IMG/VR virus record: IMGVR_UViG_3300045007_000064
Coordinates: 1-60,235 of that record
Length of the DNA stretch: 60,235 bases
Strand: one strand, 5' to 3'
Origin: a virus
Shown one piece after another: positions 12,073-18,540 of the stretch (the stretch's first letter is position 1; each line of letters starts with the position of its first letter). The translations under genes and the position numbers were made by a program. The notes beneath the pieces are model-generated. The model was not told the DNA's origin, made no database searches, and worked only from the letters and a program-made list of their open reading frames with translations.

Positions 12073-12670
12073 CGTTGTACGAGTCGAACGCGCCCGCTCC
12101 CCAGTAGCGCCGCCGCCACACGACCCACGTCACGGCCTGCACGACCGCGGGGGACAGCGGCATGCCGTACTCACGCGAGAGGATGACGGACGCGCGGCGA
12201 TACTTGTCCGCGATTTCGTCATAGCGCTTGCGCGACAGCTTAGGCACATCGTTGGTCACCGAACGATCGTTGTGTGCCAGGCAGTACGCGTGCCTGTCAA
12301 TCGTCACGCCCTCCGCGCCGCCCGTAATGATGCTCAGGTAGAAGTTGTTGACCTTGAGACCGCCGAGCGCGTCGATAGTGCCCTCCGCAATGATCCGGCG
12401 AGCTTTCGCGAGGTTCGCACTGAGGTAGCCGGAGTCGAGGGTCCCACCGGACGCGAACATGCGCGCCGCGAGGTTGACGTTGTTCCCCCAGGAGTTGAGG
12501 GGAGACAGCGCGGCGAGCACACCGGCAGTCACGTGCACCGGGAGCGAGTGCTTAGCGGCGAACGCCTCAGCGATGAGACGAGCGTCCGCGTACCACGCGA
12601 TACCCTCAGCGATGAGGTCGGCGTCCGCAGAGCGGAAGACTGCCGTGATGTTGCGAGTGTGAAGAGCCAT
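12056..12670 (-). CDS. Phage protein, possible HhH-GPD-like fold
   Basis: 204 residues (MALHTRNITAVFRSADADLI). All-helical, with VTAGVLAALSPLNSWGNNVN at about 47-66, LGGLKVNNFYLSI near 102-114 and VTIDRHAYCLAH near 121-132. These resemble the helix-hairpin-helix plus catalytic-Asp region of DNA glycosylases (TIDRHA in place of the usual V-D-x-H-V), and related proteins occur in other actinophages. Activity is not established. Own promoter and GGGAAAGGGAAT leader. Confidence 0.6.
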   Translation of the reverse strand: MALHTRNITAVFRSADADLIAEGIAWYADARLIAEAFAAKHSLPVHVTAGVLAALSPLNSWGNNVNLAARMFASGGTLDSGYLSANLAKARRIIAEGTIDALGGLKVNNFYLSIITGGAEGVTIDRHAYCLAHNDRSVTNDVPKLSRKRYDEIADKYRRASVILSREYGMPLSPAVVQAVTWVVWRRRYWGAGAFDSYNVADLA

Positions 12671-12705
12671 TGTGGATTCCCTTTCCCTTGGTGGCTGATA
12701 TCTAC

Positions 12706-12734
12706 AGCTTACACCATGACGGGGGAGGATGCAA
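12706..12734 (-). promoter_or_regulatory. Promoter
   Basis: TTGCAT, 17 bp, TAAGCT on the minus strand. Confidence 0.75.
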
Positions 12735-12780
12735 ACCCTAATCCGAAACTAGTTCAAACCCGTATCCGCAATGCTCGTAC

Positions 12781-12804
12781 GTTTAGTGGCTAGACTCTTA
12801 CGTG
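12781..12804 (-). repeat. 24-bp element, copy 9
   Basis: CACGTAAG, N8, CACTAAAC on the minus strand. Confidence 0.75.
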
Positions 12805-12820
12805 CTCCGGGCAGCAGAAA

Positions 12821-12848
12821 AGGCGACCCGCGTAGGGCCGCCCTTTCT
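12821..12848 (-). terminator. Intrinsic terminator
   Basis: GGGCGGCCC, TACGC, GGGTCGCC then TTTTC on the minus strand after the stop at 12850. Confidence 0.7.
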
Positions 12849-12849
12849 G

Positions 12850-13182
12850 TCACGCGAACGGGTTGTAGATTGCTCCGGGATTTCCGCTGATCCGGCGAAG
12901 TTCCGCTTCGCGCTCGCGTGCGACCCGCGCGAAGTTCTCCCCGTACAGCTCTCGCTCCGGCTCTCCCGCGGCGATGTTGCGCTGAAGCTCCCGACGTGCG
13001 TTGTAGAGTGCTCCACTCATGACCCCGCCGATCACGTTGACCAGCGTGTGAGCCTCAGCGACCACGCGCCGCCTGTACTCGAACGGAACCTGAATAAGTT
13101 CCTTCGCCTGCGCGGGATGAATCCCGACACCGTATCCGCCCGCGTCGATGCTGGCCTGAAGTTCTGCGTCCGTATATTCCAT
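12850..13182 (-). CDS. Hypothetical helical protein
   Basis: 110 residues from ATG 13182 (MEYTDAELQASIDAGGYGVG), preceded by CCGGGAAAGGGAGCATC. Long helical C-terminal half rich in Arg and Glu (NARRELQRNI, VAREREAELRR). Not recognised. Confidence 0.75.
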   Translation of the reverse strand: MEYTDAELQASIDAGGYGVGIHPAQAKELIQVPFEYRRRVVAEAHTLVNVIGGVMSGALYNARRELQRNIAAGEPERELYGENFARVAREREAELRRISGNPGAIYNPFA

Positions 13183-13230
13183 GATGCTCCCTTTCCCGGA
13201 GGTTGTATGTCCAGCATACACCATAGACAC

Positions 13231-13263
13231 AGAAAAAGCGACCCGCATTACGCGGGCCGCTCA
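13231..13263 (-). terminator. Intrinsic terminator
   Basis: GCGGCCCGC, GTAAT, GCGGGTCGC then TTTTTC on the minus strand after the stop at 13269. Confidence 0.75.
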
Positions 13264-13268
13264 TTCTG

Positions 13269-13676
13269 TCAGTCGTCCAGCCCCGTGAGGGTCGTCTCCC
13301 GACCGAAGGTCTCGAAGTACAGCTCCCGGGCGCGAACCCACTCGTCGGGGTCGTCCCACTCGCCATCGGACTCGATGCGGAAGTCCGGGGACTCCTCCCG
13401 GATGCGCAGGAGCGCGGCGCACACCACCACGTCATACGGCTCCCGGCCCGTCTTGCAGAAGTCCGAACCGCCCGACGCCGAGACCGAGAACGTCTCGTAG
13501 TCCTCGCCGTCCGCAGCCCAGCCGTTGAAACGGACCTCATCCGGCGTGAGGATCGGCTTGCCCTCACCGAGTCCATCCCCGATCTTGACGGCGGACCCCT
13601 CGATGATCTTGGCGATGTCCTCGATGACTTCGTTGCTCAGGATGGGCGTGCCCTCCCAATAGTGCGAGTATCCCAC
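13269..13676 (-). CDS. MGYSHYW-family phage protein
   Basis: 135 residues (MGYSHYWEGTPILSNEVIED). Belongs to a widespread phage/bacterial family that starts MGYxHYW and carries FNG, an ETF segment, FCKTGREPYD, a helix with LLR and ESDGEWDD; function unknown. Cys at about 74 and 85. Own near-consensus promoter TTGACA-17-TAAGCT. Confidence 0.8.
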   Translation of the reverse strand: MGYSHYWEGTPILSNEVIEDIAKIIEGSAVKIGDGLGEGKPILTPDEVRFNGWAADGEDYETFSVSASGGSDFCKTGREPYDVVVCAALLRIREESPDFRIESDGEWDDPDEWVRARELYFETFGRETTLTGLDD

Positions 13677-13712
13677 GATGTTCTCCCTTTCCGGAGGTTG
13701 TTTGTTGATTAC

Positions 13713-13741
13713 AGCTTACAGGAATGACAGCGAAGTGTCAA
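13713..13741 (-). promoter_or_regulatory. Near-consensus promoter
   Basis: TTGACA, 17 bp, TAAGCT; -35 overlaps the last codon of the next gene. Confidence 0.8.
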
Positions 13742-14112
13742 GCCTGCCGCTCGACGGCGAGAACTTCCACGGCCTCGAACCGGGCCTCCGAATCGGCATC
13801 CGTGGACGGGACGAACCAGCCCGCGCGGGTGCCGCGTGACTTGACGACACCGCTGCGCCCATCCACGAGGGTGATCTTGTCCCCCGCAGCGATGGTCAGG
13901 TGCCGCGCCATGATCCGCGCGTGCTCCCGGTGCAGCTCGGCGGTGTCGTAGTCCAGCCGATCCTGCGCGTTGTTGCGCTCGGTGCGGAGGTCCAGGTACT
14001 CATTCCCGGAAGCGGCACCACCGCTCTCCAGGTACTCCGTCATGGCCGACAGGGCGTCACTCACGCGCGCCTCCGACTCAGCGACCCTGATCCGCAGTTC
14101 TGCGTAGCTCAT
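13738..14112 (-). CDS. Coiled-coil protein with small beta domain
   Basis: 124 residues (MSYAELRIRVAESEARVSDA). Residues 1-72 look like two long helices; residues 75-124 form a KOW/SH3-like strand-rich tail (GDKITLVDGRSGVVKSRGTR). Function unknown. -10 TAAGCT present, -35 poor. Confidence 0.75.
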   Translation of the reverse strand: MSYAELRIRVAESEARVSDALSAMTEYLESGGAASGNEYLDLRTERNNAQDRLDYDTAELHREHARIMARHLTIAAGDKITLVDGRSGVVKSRGTRAGWFVPSTDADSEARFEAVEVLAVERQA

Positions 14113-14188
14113 GTCTTCCCTTTCCGTGTGGCTGATATGGCCAGCTTACCACACATCGGAGCTAATGGGAAGTACCCTGCGCATCGGA

Positions 14189-14212
14189 GTTTAGTGCCAG
14201 TATGCTTACGTG
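14189..14212 (-). repeat. 24-bp element, copy 10
   Basis: CACGTAAG, N8, CACTAAAC on the minus strand, beyond the 3' end of the candidate structured RNA. Confidence 0.75.
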
Positions 14213-14224
14213 ATCGGCACAGCC

Positions 14225-14414
14225 AAGTGCCCCGGGCGTCCGTGTCAGAGACTTCCCGGGGCTGAATGGGACACCCACGCGCTCCGGCGTGGCATTCCTT
14301 GGTGACGTTTTTGCTACTCGCATGTGCACTGCGTTTTCGGGGCCGTCTCCCCCACACCCCAGTCCGAAGACTGGACGCACTAGGCCTAAGTGGTTTATCC
14401 TCCCCTAGTGGAGT
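14225..14414 (-). ncRNA. Candidate structured RNA, about 190 nt
   Basis: The 320-bp gap between genes has a good promoter (14421-14449) but no convincing gene. The transcript would contain a CACTAGG/CCTAGTG pairing, a CCAGTC-TTCG-GACTGG tetraloop hairpin at 14362-14377, a CCACGC/GCGTGG hairpin near 14275-14292, and a final GCCCCGGG/CCCGGGGC stem at 14229-14264 that may terminate it. A short basic frame (ATG 14323) is possible but has no ribosome site. Confidence 0.45.
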
Positions 14415-14420
14415 ACTTAC

Positions 14421-14449
14421 AGCTTACCGCACTTAGGCCGAAACCGCAA
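14421..14449 (-). promoter_or_regulatory. Promoter of candidate structured RNA
   Basis: TTGCGG, 17 bp, TAAGCT on the minus strand. Confidence 0.65.
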
Positions 14450-14831
14450 GGGCGAAATCGAGGGCGTCCGAAGCGAACGCCTCCCGGGCGGCAGCATCCC
14501 CGAGGACGTAATCGTCCTCAAATCGGGAGGGGAACTCATCCGCGAAGTCGGAGAGTGCCACGGCAGGATCGAGGTCGTCCAGGCGACCGTGAACGGCGGC
14601 GAAGATGAGCCGGTACGCGCGGGGCTTGATGACCTCGAACAGTCCTTCGGACTCGTCGGGGCGGATCAGCCGCACCGCGTTGCAGATCAACTCGCACATG
14701 CCACGCATGTACTCGTCGTAATCCGGCTCCGGGAGGTCGGTCTCACCCGCCCAACCCTCGGCGGCGGCTTGGATGATGAGCTTGCCGCACGGGTCGAATG
14801 CGTGGACAAACTTGACCTTGGTAACGCTCAT
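14433..14831 (-). CDS. Hypothetical protein
   Basis: 132 residues (MSVTKVKFVHAFDPCGKLII). Starts with a strand and two Cys-containing helices, then an acidic helical half. ATG after GGGAAAGGGAG. No family recognised. Confidence 0.75.
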   Translation of the reverse strand: MSVTKVKFVHAFDPCGKLIIQAAAEGWAGETDLPEPDYDEYMRGMCELICNAVRLIRPDESEGLFEVIKPRAYRLIFAAVHGRLDDLDPAVALSDFADEFPSRFEDDYVLGDAAAREAFASDALDFALAVSA

Positions 14832-14866
14832 GATGCTCCCTTTCCCAAAGCTCTGTTGTTACCTAC

Positions 14867-14895
14867 AGCTTACAGCACCCGAACCGCATTGTCAA
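14867..14895 (-). promoter_or_regulatory. Near-consensus promoter
   Basis: TTGACA, 17 bp, TAAGCT on the minus strand. Confidence 0.8.
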
Positions 14896-15197
14896 TGCAA
14901 GTCCTCGTACAGCCCGGCCACCTTCCGCAGCGCGAGCTTGGCATCCTCCACACGCTGATACTGCGAGGCGTACGGGTAGGCCTCCGTCCGGAGGTCGGTG
15001 TACGCCGCGTCGAGTTCCGCCATAGCGGCATCGAACTTGGCGGCATCGACCTTCGGGCCGACCGGCACGCCGTGGTCGCTCGCGTACTCCAGGATCGCGT
15101 ACTCATCGAAGTCGTCGTAGTCCTCGAACTCCACGATGACCGAATTGGTCAGGTCGGTGATCGAACCATCACCCGTGTTGACAACGTAAGTGCTCAT
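14892..15197 (-). CDS. Hypothetical acidic protein
   Basis: 101 residues (MSTYVVNTGDGSITDLTNSV). N-terminal beta segment then a long helical hairpin (about 50-100). Leader GAGAAAGGGAAAT. Not recognised. Confidence 0.75.
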   Translation of the reverse strand: MSTYVVNTGDGSITDLTNSVIVEFEDYDDFDEYAILEYASDHGVPVGPKVDAAKFDAAMAELDAAYTDLRTEAYPYASQYQRVEDAKLALRKVAGLYEDLH

Positions 15198-15223
15198 GAG
15201 ATTTCCCTTTCTCGAATACCTAC

Positions 15224-15252
15224 AGCTTACCGCACGTCGGCAGGCTTGTCAA
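15224..15252 (-). promoter_or_regulatory. Near-consensus promoter
   Basis: TTGACA, 17 bp, TAAGCT; overlaps the end of the next gene. Confidence 0.8.
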
Positions 15253-15418
15253 CTGGCCACATGAACTCGTGCGCGTTGTCCGGGGTGATGCCGAACAGGT
15301 TGAGCATGTCAGCGGTGTTGTCCTCGGCGGGGCGCTCCGAAGCGACCGCACCCGCCATGACGGCGCAGAAAGCCGCACCGACCGCACAGGCGATGATCCC
15401 CAGGGTGATGATGTCCAT
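15227..15418 (-). CDS. Single-span membrane protein
   Basis: 63 residues from ATG 15418 (MDIITLGIIACAVGAAFCAV). One span (1-26), then an acidic tail ending MWPVDKPADVR. Starts two bases after the upstream stop, so the two genes form one transcript. Confidence 0.7.
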   Translation of the reverse strand: MDIITLGIIACAVGAAFCAVMAGAVASERPAEDNTADMLNLFGITPDNAHEFMWPVDKPADVR

Positions 15419-15420
15419 GC

Positions 15421-15837
15421 TCAGGCCCCGTAGTCGAGACGGATGCCGCCGCCCAGGATGCCGACCGCACGCCCGAACTCTGGGAGGGCCGCCGCGGCCT
15501 CCCCGGCGAAGCACACGGCATCGAACTCCTCGAACGGCGAGTCACCCCAGCTCATGCCGCCGAAGGTCAGGAAGTACAGGGCATCGTTGCCGGGAATCTC
15601 CCACGACGCGACATACGGGTCTCCGAGGCGGGAGTCGTCGATGAACTTGACGCCCTCCACGATGGAAGCGATGAGGTCGTCCACGGCGGTCTCTTCGTCC
15701 TCGAAGAATCCTGCCGCGTCGATGTCATCGAGCTTCGCGGCGATCTGGTCACGGAAAGACTCCACAACCGCGCGAACGTCCTCGATGCTCTTGCTCTTCT
15801 CGGCAGTCAGTCCGCCGCCGATGTATGATGCGCCCAT
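15421..15837 (-). CDS. Hypothetical protein
   Basis: 138 residues from ATG 15837 (MGASYIGGGLTAEKSKSIED). Helical N-terminal half, then a Trp/Phe-rich beta half (YFLTFGGMSWGDSP). Not recognised. Leader GAGAAAGGGAGGCCCC. Confidence 0.75.
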   Translation of the reverse strand: MGASYIGGGLTAEKSKSIEDVRAVVESFRDQIAAKLDDIDAAGFFEDEETAVDDLIASIVEGVKFIDDSRLGDPYVASWEIPGNDALYFLTFGGMSWGDSPFEEFDAVCFAGEAAAALPEFGRAVGILGGGIRLDYGA

Positions 15838-15865
15838 TTGGGGCCTCCCTTTCTCTCTTACGCCT

Positions 15866-15894
15866 AGCTTACACCGCATCCGCATCAGAGTCAA
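15866..15894 (-). promoter_or_regulatory. Promoter
   Basis: TTGACT, 17 bp, TAAGCT on the minus strand. Confidence 0.75.
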
Positions 15895-15946
15895 ATGCAC
15901 CTTACCGGCATATCCTCCGAACATGCGCGTATCGGGCATACGGCAT

Positions 15947-15970
15947 CACGCAAGAGGACTGGCACTAAAC
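15947..15970 (+). repeat. 24-bp element, copy 11
   Basis: CACGCAAG, N8, CACTAAAC on the plus strand. Confidence 0.8.
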
Positions 15971-15999
15971 AAAGAGGGGCCGGATTTCTCCGACCCCTC
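15970..15999 (-). terminator. Intrinsic terminator with GAAA loop
   Basis: GAGGGGTCGGA, GAAA, TCCGGCCCCTC then TTTG on the minus strand. Beyond it, to 16081, lies an AT-rich stretch and a GTGGGTACCCAC palindrome (about 16035-16046) with no gene. Confidence 0.7.
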
Positions 16000-16081
16000 A
16001 CTAGGATTATTTTTCAACTAAATTTAGGTAAGATGGGTGGGTACCCACTAGGGCGGCGCGCGTGTCATGTCCGCATCCTGC

Positions 16082-16336
16082 CTAGTCGATGAACCGCTCG
16101 CGAACGCGCTGCGGCCCGTACTCGATCCACCAGGCCAGCGTGTGCGACTCGCCGGGGACCGCTTCGTGGTCCTCCCACGCCTCATCGGCATCGTCACCGC
16201 GCGACAGGTGCCACCACGGCGCGATGTTGTCGGGGTCGTCCTCGTACGAGGAATTGACCTCCACGAAAAGCGGGCACGGCTCCCCGTCTTCGTTGTGACC
16301 GGCGCAGAGGATGTAATCCGGCTCTTTGAGTGACAT
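16082..16336 (-). CDS. Hypothetical acidic protein with Cys pair
   Basis: 84 residues (MSLKEPDYILCAGHNEDGEP). CAGHNEDGEPC near the start may be a metal knuckle; the rest is acidic and Trp-rich. Own promoter; leader CAGGGAAAGGGAATCAC. Confidence 0.75.
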   Translation of the reverse strand: MSLKEPDYILCAGHNEDGEPCPLFVEVNSSYEDDPDNIAPWWHLSRGDDADEAWEDHEAVPGESHTLAWWIEYGPQRVRERFID

Positions 16337-16365
16337 GTGATTCCCTTTCCCTGGAATGTACTACC

Positions 16366-16394
16366 ACCTTACCGCACGTTGGCCAGCGTGTCAA
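16366..16394 (-). promoter_or_regulatory. Near-consensus promoter
   Basis: TTGACA, 17 bp, TAAGGT on the minus strand. Confidence 0.75.
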
Positions 16395-16848
16395 CCTTGC
16401 GGTACGTGATGACGTGCGCGGGGTTGTACTTGGTCGGGTCGCACTTGTAGCAGGACCGATTGTTGCGCGGCTTGCGCCAGAATCGGTAGGTGGACACGTG
16501 ACCCGCGGGGCACGTTCCGACCCACGGCGCGGCTTCCGCTCGCAGGTTCGGCGCGTCGGTGGTGGCGGCGGTGGGGTTGGCTCCCAGCCGCAGGGCGATG
16601 ATCTTCCACGCGCGTCCGTGTCCCGCGGTGGGACCGGCAAGTGCGTGTGCAACCTCGTGACGAATGGTGTCCATCACCTGTTCGGCGGTACTCGCCTTGG
16701 TCATCGGACGCGAGAGCGTGATCGTCTTGTCCCGGTAGTTGCACGATCCCAGACGCTGAACGGCATTGTCCCAGCGGAACTTCCACTCCAGCGGCAGGTT
16801 TGCGGCCATGACTCCCAGCGCCATGACGCGGGCCTCTTCAAGATTCAT
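16369..16848 (-). CDS. SprT-like zinc metalloprotease
   Basis: 159 residues from ATG 16848 (MNLEEARVMALGVMAANLPL); longer frames to the right run through a promoter and terminator. It has the SprT/Spartan layout: N-terminal helices with a WKFRWDNAVQRLG strand, HEVAH at 64-68 with Glu65 as catalytic base and the third zinc His at 77 (GHGRAW), then a zinc ribbon with Cys113, His117, Cys133 and Cys136. Family members cleave DNA-protein crosslinks or other DNA-bound proteins; many phages carry one. Own promoter TTGCAG-17-TATGCT and leader GAGGGAAGGGAACCCG. Confidence 0.85.
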   Translation of the reverse strand: MNLEEARVMALGVMAANLPLEWKFRWDNAVQRLGSCNYRDKTITLSRPMTKASTAEQVMDTIRHEVAHALAGPTAGHGRAWKIIALRLGANPTAATTDAPNLRAEAAPWVGTCPAGHVSTYRFWRKPRNNRSCYKCDPTKYNPAHVITYRKVDTLANVR

Positions 16849-16874
16849 CGGGTTCCCTTCCCTCGTGTGATACC

Positions 16875-16903
16875 AGCATACCCTATCCGCACCGCATCTG
16901 CAA
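16875..16903 (-). promoter_or_regulatory. Promoter of SprT-like gene
   Basis: TTGCAG, 17 bp, TATGCT; a 24-bp element ends 9 bp upstream of the -35 box. Confidence 0.75.
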
Positions 16904-16912
16904 GCTGGAATC

Positions 16913-16936
16913 CGCGCAAGAGTCCTGCCACTAAAC
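16913..16936 (+). repeat. 24-bp element, copy 12
   Basis: CGCGCAAG, N8, CACTAAAC on the plus strand. Same 9-bp distance to the next -35 box as copy 13. Confidence 0.8.
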
Positions 16937-16942
16937 GGAGAA

Positions 16943-16992
16943 ACCCCCGGAGCGCGCGGGGGAAAGGGGAAAGGGAGGCGCGCCCCGGGGGT
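16943..16992 (-). terminator. Large hairpin with anti-Shine-Dalgarno loop
   Basis: Outer stem ACCCCCGG/CCGGGGGT (16943-16950 with 16985-16992), inner stem GCGCGC/GCGCGC, and a 20-base all-pyrimidine loop reading CUCCCUUUCCCCUUUCCCCC in RNA sense, followed by TTTC. It lies just after the stop at 17006. The loop is perfectly complementary to GGGAAAGGGAG, the ribosome site used by many genes in this region. Confidence 0.65.
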
Positions 16993-17005
16993 GGTTTGTG
17001 TGCGC

Positions 17006-17353
17006 TTAGCGCTGGAAGTCGAGGTCGTAGATTTCGACCTCGCGGGCGTTCTCGACCAGGCGCAGGATCGCGGCCCAGTTGGTCTTGCCCTTCTGACCGG
17101 TGACGTACCAGTTCTCGCCTGTCTCGCGCGGGTTCTCGGTCCGCATCGCGAGGTACTGATACGTGGTCCGCCCGCTGCCGGGGAACTTGGCCTCGATGAG
17201 GACCTTACTGCCGGGTTCCGGCTCATCGTACTTCGATGCTGAAGCCTCGGCCTCAGCGATCCGGGCGAGGACCAGCTCACGCTCGGCGGCGAGACGGTCG
17301 GCTTCAGCGCGCAGCTCAGCCGCGCGGCTCTTGGTGGATCGGATGCTTGCCAT
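17006..17353 (-). CDS. Coiled-coil plus beta-domain protein
   Basis: 115 residues (MASIRSTKSRAAELRAEADR). Helix 5-42 is a coiled coil; residues 48-115 form a strand-rich domain (SKVLIEAKFPGSGRTTYQYL). Leaderless start from TTGACA-18-TAGGAT. Not recognised. Confidence 0.75.
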   Translation of the reverse strand: MASIRSTKSRAAELRAEADRLAAERELVLARIAEAEASASKYDEPEPGSKVLIEAKFPGSGRTTYQYLAMRTENPRETGENWYVTGQKGKTNWAAILRLVENAREVEIYDLDFQR

Positions 17354-17359
17354 GATGTA

Positions 17360-17389
17360 ATCCTACTCTCTCGGCGGGCTGGTTGTCAA
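17360..17389 (-). promoter_or_regulatory. Leaderless-type promoter
   Basis: TTGACA, 18 bp, TAGGAT, then 6 bases to ATG 17353; overlaps the end of the next gene. Confidence 0.75.
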
Positions 17390-17590
17390 GCCCGCTCGCC
17401 ACGATTTCCGGTAGAAATCGCGCGGTTCGTTGTGGTTCGGGTAATCCTCGCTCGCGAGCAGAGAATCCAGGTAGTAGATACCGGCATCGGTAAGCCACTC
17501 CCCATCGATGAGCGGTACGTCCTCTTCGGCATGCCGGATGTCCCCGATCACGCCCGCTTTGAGCGCGACCAGGGGCACCTCATCCGGCAT
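17363..17590 (-). CDS. Hypothetical protein
   Basis: 75 residues (MPDEVPLVALKAGVIGDIRH) starting inside the upstream TGATG. Contains WLTDAGIYYLDSLL, resembling a small winged-helix or YopX-like segment, but too short to assign. Second gene of a two-gene unit. Confidence 0.7.
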   Translation of the reverse strand: MPDEVPLVALKAGVIGDIRHAEEDVPLIDGEWLTDAGIYYLDSLLASEDYPNHNEPRDFYRKSWRAGLTTSPPRE

Positions 17591-17916
17591 CACTGGCTCA
17601 GGTCCGTCCAGTCGCGGCGGTAGCCGATCCGGAACCGACTCTGCCAGCGCTCCATCGGCTCGCCCTTGACGATGTAGGTGCCGTCCTTGCGGAGCGTGAT
17701 CGTCTTGATGGGACCGTCCGGGTCCGGCTCGTACGTCTTCTCGCCGTCGTCACCCCAGGCGTGCCCCGGCGTGACCACGGTCACCTTGTCGGCCTGCACG
17801 TCCAGCTCGCGCCCGTTGCGGCGCACGGCGATGACCGTGTACGCGCGGTGCAGTCCACCGAGCGCGGTGGAGTAGGTGGCACCCGTGCCGACCTCGATCT
17901 GAGTTTCAGTGTCCAT
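17590..17916 (-). CDS. Hypothetical beta-rich protein
   Basis: 108 residues (MDTETQIEVGTGATYSTALG). Mostly strands, basic C-terminus (RWQSRFRIGYRRDW). Leader CCAGGGAAAGGGAGACAG. First gene of the unit; no family recognised. Confidence 0.75.
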   Translation of the reverse strand: MDTETQIEVGTGATYSTALGGLHRAYTVIAVRRNGRELDVQADKVTVVTPGHAWGDDGEKTYEPDPDGPIKTITLRKDGTYIVKGEPMERWQSRFRIGYRRDWTDLSQ

Positions 17917-17946
17917 CTGTCTCCCTTTCCCTGGAGTGTTGACTAC

Positions 17947-17975
17947 AGCTTACCGCATTGCCTCGCGATTTGCAA
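17947..17975 (-). promoter_or_regulatory. Promoter
   Basis: TTGCAA, 17 bp, TAAGCT on the minus strand. Confidence 0.75.
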
Positions 17976-18111
17976 GCATGCGTTGCTTGACCTGCGCGTC
18001 AGTCGGCGCAGTCCATCCATGGAACCCCACCGCACGATGCCACAGGATCGAGTGCTCGTGCTTGCCCGCGCCGCACCAGGTGCAGCCATACGGGTTGAGG
18101 TAGACGTTCAT
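17950..18111 (-). CDS. Hypothetical small zinc-knuckle-like protein
   Basis: 53 residues from ATG 18111 (MNVYLNPYGCTWCGAGKHEH). CTWCGAGKHEHS with a nearby His could form a zinc site; the rest is helical. Leaderless start six bases after TACACT, which fixes this ATG rather than earlier in-frame starts. Confidence 0.7.
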   Translation of the reverse strand: MNVYLNPYGCTWCGAGKHEHSILWHRAVGFHGWTAPTDAQVKQRMLANREAMR

Positions 18112-18117
18112 GACTCC

Positions 18118-18146
18118 AGTGTACGGCATCCGCATCCGCATGTCAA
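18118..18146 (-). promoter_or_regulatory. Leaderless-type promoter
   Basis: TTGACA, 17 bp, TACACT, then 6 bases to ATG 18111; a 24-bp element ends 9 bp upstream. Confidence 0.8.
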
Positions 18147-18155
18147 ATCGGACCG

Positions 18156-18179
18156 CACGCAAGAGTCCGGGCACTAAAC
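18156..18179 (+). repeat. 24-bp element, copy 13
   Basis: CACGCAAG, N8, CACTAAAC on the plus strand: the rightmost copy found. Confidence 0.8.
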
Positions 18180-18180
18180 C

Positions 18181-18218
18181 CAAATGCCCCGCATCCGCAG
18201 ATACGAGGCATTTAGGTG
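18181..18218. terminator. Hairpin between blocks
   Basis: AAATGCC at about 18182 pairs with GGCATTT at about 18207, forming a stem around a 17-base centre with an inner dyad. It could stop leftward transcripts of the block to the right. Confidence 0.45.
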
Positions 18219-18247
18219 TTGACTTTTGGATTTCGTTGCCCTATACT
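18219..18247 (+). promoter_or_regulatory. Strong rightward promoter, antisense to the block at right
   Basis: TTGACT, 17 bp, TATACT on the plus strand, one of the best matches in the window. Downstream is CAGGGAAAGCGGG but no rightward gene; it points against the leftward genes from 18287 on. Confidence 0.6.
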
Positions 18248-18286
18248 AGAGATATCAGCAAGAACAACTACACAGGGAAAGCGGGA

Positions 18287-18505
18287 TCAGGTCCGAACGG
18301 CGGCGGCGGTGATCCCCTGGAAGCGGAAGTTCCGGACCGCGGCGAACGCATCGGCGGCGTTCAAACCGGTGAGGTCCTTGTCCTTCTTCTCCTTCCGGTC
18401 ATAGACCGTGAGGACGGTTCCATCCGGGGCCTTGACGCTCCAGGAGGTCGAGTCGGACAGGGGCTTGCTGGTTCGGCGGTCCTTACCGCTTCCGTTCACT
18501 GACAT
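18287..18505 (-). CDS. Hypothetical basic protein
   Basis: 72 residues (MSVNGSGKDRRTSKPLSDST), basic, strand-rich; leaderless from TTGACA-17-TACGGT. Last gene of the leftward run that begins near 21 kb. Unknown function. Confidence 0.7.
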   Translation of the reverse strand: MSVNGSGKDRRTSKPLSDSTSWSVKAPDGTVLTVYDRKEKKDKDLTGLNAADAFAAVRNFRFQGITAAAVRT

Positions 18506-18511
18506 GGCTCT

Positions 18512-18540
18512 ACCGTATCAGGCTTGCGGTTCGGTGTCAA
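18512..18540 (-). promoter_or_regulatory. Leaderless-type promoter
   Basis: TTGACA, 17 bp, TACGGT, then 6 bases to ATG 18505. Confidence 0.7.

Noticed and set aside
4527-18179. The 24-bp elements as a CRISPR array
   Set aside because: Copies are about 1 kb apart, in both orientations, and separated by genes rather than uniform spacers.
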